DNA of 5,030 nt from JBAXPW01 sp037132015 (GTDB taxonomy: Bacteria; Patescibacteriota; Microgenomatia; UBA1406; GWC2-37-13). How positions within the stretch are numbered: position 1 is the stretch's first letter; the number at the start of each line of letters is the position of its first letter. Where the stretch lies: the NCBI GenBank assembly GCA_037132015.1, contig JBAXPW010000097.1, positions 1-5,030 of the forward strand, in the 5' to 3' direction. Position numbers and translations under genes: made by a program. The notes under the pieces were generated by a model. The model did no database searches. It was not told the DNA's origin and saw nothing but the letters and a program-made list of their open reading frames with translations. This document shows positions 1 through 5,030 of the stretch, piece by piece.

Positions 1-24
1 TTTTAGGATGTTCTATTTAGTGTG

Positions 25-207
25 TTAACTGGTACAGGGAACGGGGTGCGTATCCCCATCCCACGTCTTGTGTCTCTCTATTTCCTCACTAATGCTTGAT
101 GGCGACCGTGTTAATCTCCTTCCTATTTCCCGTATGCTCTCTCCTTGCGCGAGCATCATAGCTATTGTGCTACGCTCTTTCTTTTTGAGTTTTGTACTCC
201 TTTTCAT
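25..207 (-). pseudogene. IS30-family transposase, N-terminal HTH remnant
   Basis: The 60-residue product matches only the N-terminal DNA-binding part of IS30-family transposases. The pattern is a basic start (MKRSTKLKKKERSTI), then a helix-turn-helix at about residues 10-46 containing GESIREIGRRLTRSPSSIS, which corresponds to the family signature of SxxxIARxLGRSPSTISRE type. Full IS30 transposases are roughly 300-380 residues with a C-terminal DDE integrase-fold domain. Here the frame stops at 25-27, and the other two minus-strand frames also stop before the left edge, so no catalytic domain can follow without repair of several lesions. The start is the ATG at 205-207; an AAGG lies only 2 bases upstream of it, too close for a normal ribosome site. 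Composition differs from the neighbourhood: 57 of 120 bases are G/C at 61-180, against 22 of 60 at 1081-1140. A free-standing small HTH protein is a less likely alternative. Confidence 0.7.
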
Positions 208-1642
208 ATCCTTGTATTGTATTACAAGTGTTCGGATTCCGTTGAGAACTCATACATCTGTTGATCATCTAACTTTAGCTTTTATTGGACATGGAATTGT
301 AACCGATGGTCATTTAATTATATTAATAGGGACAACGCCTGATGAAAATGGATTTACTACATTTGTTATGCTAACTCCTAATGATATTGCAAATGCAATT
401 GTAAAAGGTGTAGATATGAGACAAAGAAGTGGAATAACAACTCCTTTATGGATAGATACAATACTCAATAATTGTGGGGCTGGCAGTGCACTTAATAATG
501 GTGCAAATGTTGGAAGTTCAAATTGGCAGTATCCAATTCCGAGTACTGCGAAATATGGGACCAGTCTACATGATGATATCTTAAGATCGGCATCTACTCA
601 AGGTGTTGCTATACCATCTAACTTTTATATGAGATATATTTCTCCAAATAAAGATGGAGAGGTAACTGGTTCTTCTCCATCATTTTTACAATTTATTAGT
701 AATGAAATGTTAAATAGAATTACTTTCGAACAGGCTGTTAAAAATTGGCAAATCTCTAGTGGGGAAAATCCAAGAGTAGTAATAAATGATAGTGGAGTTC
801 TCAATCCTTCAGATAATCCTAATCTAGTAACATCCACTGCTACTCGCCCGGGAGGTCTAACTGCGCGTGCATTACCAGATGGAACCGTATTATTAGCTAA
901 TCCAACAGATAATACAACTAATATTGGTCTTTCTATAAATAATCCACCTCCTACGGGTGGCCTTCACGTGAGTATTCCACCACATACTGAGATTCAATAT
1001 CCATTGAATGCTAATCCTGGCGATTCTATAGTAATACAACAACCACTAGACCAAAATAGTGTTGTTATTGTCCCTGCAAAAGCAGATAATTGTGAAGTTT
1101 CGTTCAATCCACCAATAGCTCATGGTGAAGAAAGTAGAAATGCAACAAGTGAAGTAGTGGTAAGTACAACCTGTCCTAACGCCGTAGCAGTGGCTGTTAC
1201 TGATGGAGGTGCGTTTGATGAAACCACTTATTCTGTTCCTATTGATAACACAGGCACTATCACAATTCCAGTAACTCCAGGTGAAAATGTAAGGTTTCAA
1301 GTTGTGGATGAGCATGGATATGTTGTCAAAACCAATGATGGGGGCACCGGTCTTACTGTTGCTGATCTTAATGATAATGAATCAGAAGATATAAAAGATC
1401 CTATAGATGGTTTGATTGATGGGCCATATGATAATGATCGGTATATAACTTCAGGTGCATATGTGATTAGAAATACAGGAAAAGGACGGATAAGAGTTTA
1501 TTCGAATGACAGAACGCTTACGTTAAATAATGGGCAATCATTACTTCTTAAGCCAGGTTCGACAAATATTACTGGTGATCCTGGTACCACTTATGAATTG
1601 ACTCAACCATATCAAATCTTCGCTCCTAATATAGTTAAATAA
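68..1642 (+). CDS. Probable exported multi-domain protein with clan CD-like (caspase-fold) domain, 5' end altered by IS30 remnant
   Basis: I do not recognise a named family for the whole protein. The frame is open from 29 to the TAA at 1640-1642; numbering is from the TTG at 68. Residues 1-46 are only the antisense of the IS30 fragment and are not native. Residues about 62-210 look like a clan CD cysteine-peptidase/CHAT-type core: a hydrophobic strand then GHG (His75), a second strand (PLWIDTIL) then NNCGAGSA (Cys136), followed by a helix-strand segment (SLHDDILRSASTQGVAIPS). Residues about 255-335, 340-420 and 458-520 are Gly/Thr/Val-rich beta segments resembling Ig-like or wall-surface modules; Cys342 and Cys369 could pair. 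Residues 433-457 are Asp-rich (DLNDNESED), resembling a calcium loop. There is no C-terminal anchor. No SD precedes 68; ATG92, ATG134, TTG212 or TTG242 are other possible starts. Native strands before the His motif are missing, so the gene may be a 5'-truncated remnant, although 1.4 kb remains open. Function is inferred. Confidence 0.6.
   Translation: MCLSISSLMLDGDRVNLLPISRMLSPCASIIAIVLRSFFLSFVLLFISLYCITSVRIPLRTHTSVDHLTLAFIGHGIVTDGHLIILIGTTPDENGFTTFVMLTPNDIANAIVKGVDMRQRSGITTPLWIDTILNNCGAGSALNNGANVGSSNWQYPIPSTAKYGTSLHDDILRSASTQGVAIPSNFYMRYISPNKDGEVTGSSPSFLQFISNEMLNRITFEQAVKNWQISSGENPRVVINDSGVLNPSDNPNLVTSTATRPGGLTARALPDGTVLLANPTDNTTNIGLSINNPPPTGGLHVSIPPHTEIQYPLNANPGDSIVIQQPLDQNSVVIVPAKADNCEVSFNPPIAHGEESRNATSEVVVSTTCPNAVAVAVTDGGAFDETTYSVPIDNTGTITIPVTPGENVRFQVVDEHGYVVKTNDGGTGLTVADLNDNESEDIKDPIDGLIDGPYDNDRYITSGAYVIRNTGKGRIRVYSNDRTLTLNNGQSLLLKPGSTNITGDPGTTYELTQPYQIFAPNIVK
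211..228. repeat. Inverted repeat CTTGTA-N6-TACAAG next to the IS30 remnant
   Basis: A perfect 6-bp inverted repeat with a 6-base spacer (CTTGTA TTGTAT TACAAG) lies 3 bases upstream of the transposase ATG on the minus strand. It could form a hairpin at the ribosome entry site, which is a common way IS elements limit transposase translation, or it could be part of a binding site for the HTH domain or of the IS end. I cannot find the outer terminal repeat of the element, so the exact IS/host junction is not defined; it probably falls between about 229 and 255. Confidence 0.35.
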
Positions 1643-1658
1643 TATGAATTTTCATATT
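1641..1658. terminator. Weak AT-rich hairpin between convergent genes
   Basis: AATATGAA-TT-TTCATATT is a perfect 8-bp inverted repeat overlapping the stop codon of the plus-strand gene, 37 bases from the end of the convergent murJ-like gene. It is the only stem visible in this 52-base convergent gap and could serve both directions. The stem has one G:C pair and no long T run follows on either strand, so it does not look like a classical intrinsic terminator. Confidence 0.25.
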
Positions 1659-1694
1659 TCATAGAGATAAAAATTTAAGAGGTATGATGTTAAA

Positions 1695-3014
1695 TTAATT
1701 TTGATAGTGTTTGTGTAATTTTTTGATCAAAATAATCCAAAGTACTATAACCATTCCAGTTACTGCAATACTATCTGCAAGGGCGAGATAAACAGGATTA
1801 TTTAGATTGATCGTTACGATTGAAATTCCTAAAAATATGATGACACGTCCCACGTTTGCCCATAAATATATTACTTGTTTTTGTATAGCGTAGTACGATC
1901 TTGCTACTATTTCAAGCACACATTGTCCTGTTAGACCAACCATAAATGCTAAGGTAACCTGAGTAAATATAGCAATATTAAGTTGTATTTTTATGAATGG
2001 CAATATAAATTCAAGAATGGGTTGTAAAAGAAAAAAACTGAAAATAATAATTGGTACTGTTATACCTATTAGTATCCTTGCACTATTCTGCAAAGTTTTA
2101 ATAGCTTCTCCATATTTTTTACTAGCTATTTGTTCTGAGATTGTTGGATATAACGCAGTTCCTAGGGCTGTTCCAATAAGCGTTTCTGGCAACTGTACAG
2201 CCGTCCATGCATAAGTGAGAGCACTTATCGATCCAGTTTGCATATGAGAAGCCATGTTATCACGAATATAAAACATTAAATAGATCAAAAATACTGTCAA
2301 TGCGCGAACTCCTAACAAAGAACCTATCTCACGTAAACCTTCTTGATGAAAATTTATTCTAAAATTCCATCGCAATTTAAAATGAAATAGTCCCGGCAAT
2401 TGAATGAGTAAATTTAATATGGCTCCAATAATTACCCCGTATGCAAGTCCAAAAATTCCCATCGACGGAGCTAGCACCAAAACTCCAAAAATTTGTCCAA
2501 GAGCATGAAATGAAGGTGCAATTGCAGGAAGTAAGAATGATTTGTTTGCTTGTAATCCCGCAGTGATAAGCGAGCCTGCAGTAAATATGACCGCAGCAAT
2601 AAGGTTGAGTTGCATTAACTGAATTACTAACAACTGATTATCTGAATTTAATCCAGGAGCCACTCCAAGTGGTGAATGGATTATTGGAACAGCAAATATT
2701 CCAATTATAAGTGCGATTATACTAGTGAAAAATACAGCAATATTTGAGATATTCATAAAAAGGATCCATGCAGATTTAGTCCCGTTCTTACTTGCTTCCC
2801 TATTAAATACTGGTATGATTGCGATCGTAAGTCCACTTACAACAAGTGAAGCCATCCAATCTGGAATATTATTAGAGACATTGAATGCATCAGCAACCGC
2901 AGACATGCCAAACTGTTTGATGACAAGGTACTGTCGAATCAATCCAACCAGCTTATCAACAGCAAAAAAAAGAGAAATAATGACGGTAGAGCGAAATAGG
3001 GCGTTTTTCAGCAT
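1695..3014 (-). CDS. murJ: MurJ/MviN-family lipid II flippase-like membrane protein
   Basis: The 439-residue product is a polytopic membrane protein of the MurJ/MviN family (MOP superfamily), which in characterised bacteria flips the peptidoglycan precursor lipid II across the cytoplasmic membrane. Landmarks align by eye with E. coli MurJ: the N-terminal VGLIRQ...FGMSAVADAF (like LGFARD...FGAGMATDAF), the GALGTALYP-like loop (TALGTALYPTIS, residues 282-293, like VALGTILLPSLS), and NFHQEG after the sixth helix. I count about 12 hydrophobic helices, against 14 in the roughly 510-residue E. coli protein, so the last two helices, which line the lipid-tail groove, appear absent. Arg27 (E. coli Arg24) and Asp42 (Asp39) are kept, but the positions of Arg18, Arg52 and Arg270 carry Lys21, a non-basic residue and Thr271. 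The ATG at 3012-3014 has no SD. It is divergent from the C39 peptidase gene. A broader polysaccharide-flippase role is possible. Confidence 0.82.
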   Translation of the reverse strand: MLKNALFRSTVIISLFFAVDKLVGLIRQYLVIKQFGMSAVADAFNVSNNIPDWMASLVVSGLTIAIIPVFNREASKNGTKSAWILFMNISNIAVFFTSIIALIIGIFAVPIIHSPLGVAPGLNSDNQLLVIQLMQLNLIAAVIFTAGSLITAGLQANKSFLLPAIAPSFHALGQIFGVLVLAPSMGIFGLAYGVIIGAILNLLIQLPGLFHFKLRWNFRINFHQEGLREIGSLLGVRALTVFLIYLMFYIRDNMASHMQTGSISALTYAWTAVQLPETLIGTALGTALYPTISEQIASKKYGEAIKTLQNSARILIGITVPIIIFSFFLLQPILEFILPFIKIQLNIAIFTQVTLAFMVGLTGQCVLEIVARSYYAIQKQVIYLWANVGRVIIFLGISIVTINLNNPVYLALADSIAVTGMVIVLWIILIKKLHKHYQN

Positions 3015-3018
3015 AAAT

Positions 3019-3027
3019 TGGTATAAT
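3019..3027 (+). promoter_or_regulatory. Extended -10 promoter for the C39-TPR gene
   Basis: TGGTATAAT is a perfect extended -10 element (TG, one base, TATAAT at 3022-3027). No -35 hexamer is recognisable at 16-18 bases upstream, as is usual for extended -10 promoters. Transcription would begin near 3033-3035, giving a leader of about 20 bases before the TTG start at 3054. The element lies just outside the start codon of the divergent murJ-like gene, so the two starts share a very short control region. Confidence 0.6.
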
Positions 3028-3037
3028 TAACCGTTAA
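3027..3037. promoter_or_regulatory. Palindrome TTAAC-C-GTTAA overlapping the promoter, possible operator
   Basis: TTAACCGTTAA is a perfect 5+5 inverted repeat around one base. It begins at the last base of the -10 hexamer and covers the expected transcription start of the plus-strand gene, and it lies 13-23 bases upstream of the murJ-like ATG on the other strand. This is where a repressor dimer could act on both genes. Short AT-rich palindromes arise by chance, so position is the main support. Confidence 0.3.
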
Positions 3038-3053
3038 CTATTCATTTTAAACT

Positions 3054-4232
3054 TTGTACAAAAGAGCATTTTATAGGGATCCATTATTTGTAGGCTTAAT
3101 AGGAATTTTTGTCGCAACCTTAGTTTGTACAATTCCCTATTCACGACAAAAAATTGATAGTGTATATATGCGTATTCAGACATATATTCATTCATTTACT
3201 CCGCATGACAATTATATCAGTAAACCAAAAATGCTTGCTACTAAAATACAAATTACTATTCCAACTGATGTTCCTCATGCTACTCCCGAAGCTGAACAAG
3301 TACCTCCAATGAATTGGTCTTCACCACCAATTCGACATGAATACCAAACATGGAATAATTGTGGCCCTGCTACTCTTGAATTTGGATTGAGTGGTCTTGG
3401 TTTTCCAGATAATCAAAAAGAAATAGCAGAAAAAGTGAAAGGAAATCCAGAAGATAAAAATGTAAATCCTGAGGAATTAGTTGCGTATGCAAATCAGAAG
3501 GACTCTATAAAGGCATTGGTTCGTCTCAATGGAACATTAAATAAGGTAAAACTTTTATCAGCAAATGGAGCAATGGTTATTCTTGAGACATGGTTTGAGT
3601 TACATTCAGATGACGGAATGGGACATTTTAGATTATTAAGAGGATATAATAATGCAAATCAAAAATTATATTTTGCAGATTCATATAAAGGTCCAAATAT
3701 TGAATTAAGTCAAGAAGAAATTGTAAAAAATTGGGAAGTATTTAATAATCTTTATATTGTGCTTTACAAAAAATCTGACGCAAAAAAGATTGAAACAATT
3801 TTAGCAAGCGATATAGATATTCAAAAAAATCTTGATAATACCATGAGAACAAATCTTGAACATCTTTCTACAAATAAAAGTGATATGTATGCATGGTTTA
3901 ATTTAGGTGTTGTATATACCCATCAGAAGAAATATGAAGATGCATCAAAAGCGTTTGATATGGCTCGATCTTTAGGTCTTCCGTGGAGAATGTTATGGTA
4001 CCAATTTGAACCTTTGGAAGCATATATTGAAACTAATCGTGCACAGGATACGTTAGATCTTGTAAGTGTAAATCTAAAACAAGCTGGAAATCATGAAGAG
4101 TCGTACTATTTTCAGGGACTTGCATATCAAGCATTAGGAAAACAATCTGAAGCAGATAAATCCTTCGCAAAGGCAAAAGATCTTAATCCAAATGTCCGCA
4201 AACCCAATATTTTCTATTCGGAGGAAGAATAA
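3054..4232 (+). CDS. Membrane-anchored C39-family cysteine peptidase with C-terminal TPR repeats
   Basis: The 392-residue protein starts with a short basic segment (MYKRAFYRD) and one transmembrane helix (residues about 11-28), placing the rest outside the membrane. A low-complexity linker leads to a papain-fold domain of the Peptidase_C39_2 type at about residues 92-238. Its active site looks complete: oxyanion Gln98 and nucleophile Cys103 in QTWNNCGPAT, His191 in GMGHFRLLRGY, and Asp209 in FADSYKGP. Residues about 278-311 (WFNLGVVYTHQKKYEDASKA) and 347-380 (YYFQGLAYQALGKQSEADKS) are two clear TPR units, with a degenerate helical pair between them, which would bind a partner or substrate. 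There is no ABC transporter next to it, so it is not a bacteriocin exporter of the classical C39 kind. The start is TTG at 3054: a stop lies two codons upstream, and the next ATG (3168) would remove the anchor. There is no SD; transcription is probably from the extended -10 at 3019-3027. The substrate is unknown. Confidence 0.85.
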   Translation: MYKRAFYRDPLFVGLIGIFVATLVCTIPYSRQKIDSVYMRIQTYIHSFTPHDNYISKPKMLATKIQITIPTDVPHATPEAEQVPPMNWSSPPIRHEYQTWNNCGPATLEFGLSGLGFPDNQKEIAEKVKGNPEDKNVNPEELVAYANQKDSIKALVRLNGTLNKVKLLSANGAMVILETWFELHSDDGMGHFRLLRGYNNANQKLYFADSYKGPNIELSQEEIVKNWEVFNNLYIVLYKKSDAKKIETILASDIDIQKNLDNTMRTNLEHLSTNKSDMYAWFNLGVVYTHQKKYEDASKAFDMARSLGLPWRMLWYQFEPLEAYIETNRAQDTLDLVSVNLKQAGNHEESYYFQGLAYQALGKQSEADKSFAKAKDLNPNVRKPNIFYSEEE

Positions 4233-4234
4233 AT

Positions 4235-4267
4235 ATGAATATGTGTTGTCATCACGATAAAAACTAG
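4235..4267 (+). CDS. Possible 10-residue Cys/His-rich micro-ORF (MNMCCHHDKN)
   Basis: Two bases after the stop of the C39 gene, an ATG opens a 10-codon frame encoding MNMCCHHDKN and ending in TAG. GGAGG at 4220-4224 precedes it by 10 bases; it is the strongest SD-like sequence noticed before any start in the window. An internal ATG at 4241 would give MCCHHDKN. The CCHH run could chelate a metal. Against this, the GGAGG is also simply the Glu-rich end of the upstream protein (SEEE), and a 10-codon frame can occur by chance. Confidence 0.25.
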   Translation: MNMCCHHDKN

Positions 4268-4297
4268 GATCCATACTCGAGGAATAGATTCTATTAC

Positions 4298-4717
4298 TTA
4301 TTCAAATTCTTTATACTTATTAGTTGACAGTATTCGTTCGATCTCCTTTTTAATTTCAGTAATATCTTCATCAGAGAGTCGATTGAATTTATTATAAAAT
4401 CCTGTGTCTTTTTTCGGTAGTAGTACTGCTTCTCCGTATTTCTGAATGATTGCAGTTGTCGCTCTTCCAAACACATGCATATGCATTGTAGGACCTTCTG
4501 GTGTAAAAACTGACCAATTCCCCATATCTTGATAGTTAATGATTCCTATATCAACTCCCTGTCTTCTAAGTCCAATTTTCATCGCTTCTCCGACTACCAT
4601 TGAAAGTTTAATGTATTCTTTAGCTTGTTTAGGAGTTAATAACGTACGGTCTGAAATTTTGAATTTAGGTGAAATCTTTAATGCATTACGTCGAGATACT
4701 ATCATTCTAGGGAACAT
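4298..4717 (-). CDS. HIT-superfamily (histidine triad-like) protein, short N-terminus
   Basis: The 139-residue product resembles HIT-superfamily nucleotide hydrolases/transferases in its central part: a helix (PKQAKEYIKLSMVVGEAMKI), the strand GVDIGIINYQDMGNW, then PTMHMHVFGRA at residues 76-86. In the triad pattern H-x-H-x-H-x-x the first position is Thr77, while His79 (the usual nucleophile) and His81 are present. The C-terminus is a charged helix (SDEDITEIKKEIERIL). Classical HIT proteins have about 30 more N-terminal residues with a first beta strand and often zinc-binding cysteines; here the in-frame TGA at 4724-4726 blocks any extension past ATG 4717. The protein is therefore either a naturally short subfamily, which I think occurs in Patescibacteria, or has lost its 5' end. 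There is no SD. A nucleoside-phosphoramidase-like activity is possible but unproven. It is separated by 67 bases from the partial gene upstream on the same strand. Confidence 0.62.
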   Translation of the reverse strand: MFPRMIVSRRNALKISPKFKISDRTLLTPKQAKEYIKLSMVVGEAMKIGLRRQGVDIGIINYQDMGNWSVFTPEGPTMHMHVFGRATTAIIQKYGEAVLLPKKDTGFYNKFNRLSDEDITEIKKEIERILSTNKYKEFE

Positions 4718-4784
4718 AAAGACTCAAGAATAAAAGGACTTTGGAAAAGAGAGCTAGATCATTCTAATAATAAATTAGACATAT

Positions 4785-5030
4785 TTACTTAGATTTAAAG
4801 GACAAACTTGTCGTTGTTAGATTTAATTTTGTAGAAACAACCTCAATAGTTTTTCTATTCACAAATTTGTAAAAGTCTTCTTCGTTAAATTCATGAATCT
4901 TATTTTTATATTGTTCAAAAATATTTTTCATTTGAATTTCAATATATTTTCTTAGTAATTTACCAGTAAAATTTAAATCTTCCTTTTTAATCTGATCTTT
5001 ATAAAAATAAATTGATTTTTTATATTCGAC
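4785..5030 (-). CDS. C-terminal part of an unrecognised Lys-rich protein (partial at right edge)
   Basis: From the right edge, one minus-strand frame is open for 81 codons to the TAA at 4785-4787. The visible peptide is rich in Lys, Ile, Asn, Phe and Tyr (it begins VEYKKSIYFYKDQIKKED and ends TTTSLSFKSK) and has an amphipathic helical look in the stretch LLRKYIEIQMKNIFEQYKNK. There is no hydrophobic membrane segment, Cys residue or motif that I can assign to a family. An uninterrupted 246-base frame in such AT-rich DNA, ending shortly before a gene on the same strand, supports it being real coding sequence. The start and most of the protein lie outside the window. The 67-base gap to the HIT gene contains no clear promoter, so co-transcription is possible. 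Confidence 0.6.
   Translation of the reverse strand, partial: VEYKKSIYFYKDQIKKEDLNFTGKLLRKYIEIQMKNIFEQYKNKIHEFNEEDFYKFVNRKTIEVVSTKLNLTTTSLSFKSK

Noticed and set aside
43..57. GGGG...CCCC stem considered as part of a tRNA or terminator at the left edge
   Set aside because: Only 4 paired bases with mismatches inside; no T-loop or anticodon-arm pattern on either strand.
625..837. Minus-strand frame of 70 codons inside the clan CD-like gene
   Set aside because: Antisense shadow of a longer, protein-like plus-strand frame; no recognisable motif or start signal.
1046..1315. Minus-strand frame of 89 codons, Cys/Trp/Tyr-rich
   Set aside because: Composition is that expected from reading a Thr/Val/Ile-rich beta protein gene backwards; no family resemblance.
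1993..2214. Plus-strand frame with a hydrophobic stretch inside murJ
   Set aside because: Reverse complement of membrane-helix codons; the minus-strand MurJ match is clear over the same bases.
2725..3030. Plus-strand frame of 101 codons across the 5' end of murJ
   Set aside because: Lies opposite the conserved N-terminal MurJ motifs and has no features of its own.
4266..4281. BamHI (GGATCC) and XhoI (CTCGAG) sites close together, as in a cloning linker
   Set aside because: Two six-base sites near each other can occur by chance; GGATCC also occurs elsewhere in the window and there is no vector-like sequence around them.
4283..4295. AATAGA-T-TCTATT inverted repeat as terminator between the C39 and HIT genes
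   Set aside because: A one-base spacer leaves a short, weak AT stem after loop opening, and no T run follows; not convincing as a terminator.
4294..4476. Second minus-strand frame overlapping the HIT gene
   Set aside because: Overlaps the conserved C-terminal part of the HIT protein in another frame; low-complexity Lys/Arg-rich shadow.
4539..4733. Plus-strand frame opposite the HIT gene start
   Set aside because: Antisense shadow; no motif or ribosome site.

Overview
The window is an AT-rich piece of a bacterial chromosome. Several features suggest a Candidate Phyla Radiation (Patescibacteria) genome, probably of Microgenomates type: most genes lack a Shine-Dalgarno sequence, one uses a TTG start, there is a membrane-anchored C39 peptidase with TPRs, a shortened MurJ-like flippase, and a short HIT protein of a kind I associate with these genomes. 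This assignment is inference from gene content; there is no rRNA or marker gene to prove it. The standard bacterial code fits all reading frames.

Layout from left to right. (1) About 25-240 is a GC-richer patch carrying the N-terminal helix-turn-helix of an IS30-type transposase on the minus strand. It is cut short by stops, so this is an IS remnant. (2) A long plus-strand frame follows, ending at 1642. Its body looks like a secreted multi-domain beta-rich protein that begins, in native sequence, in the middle of a caspase-fold-like (clan CD) domain with a GHG and an NNCG motif. Its 5' end is formed by reading the IS remnant antisense, so the gene is either 5'-truncated or has gained a new, hydrophobic N-terminus. 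(3) Convergent to it is a MurJ/MviN-family membrane protein (1695-3014, minus). (4) Divergent from murJ, behind a clear extended -10 promoter, is a membrane-anchored C39-family cysteine peptidase with C-terminal TPRs (3054-4232, plus). A tiny Cys/His-rich reading frame (4235-4267) sits directly after it behind an SD-like GGAGG. (5) On the minus strand come a HIT-superfamily protein (4298-4717) and the C-terminal 81 residues of an unrecognised Lys-rich protein that enters from the right edge (4785-5030).

The genes do not form one operon: orientations alternate (+, -, +, -, -). The theme of the first 4.2 kb is the cell envelope, with a probable exported protein, a polytopic flippase-like transporter and an extracytoplasmic papain-fold protease. 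Whether they work together cannot be told from the sequence. No tRNA, rRNA or CRISPR array was seen.
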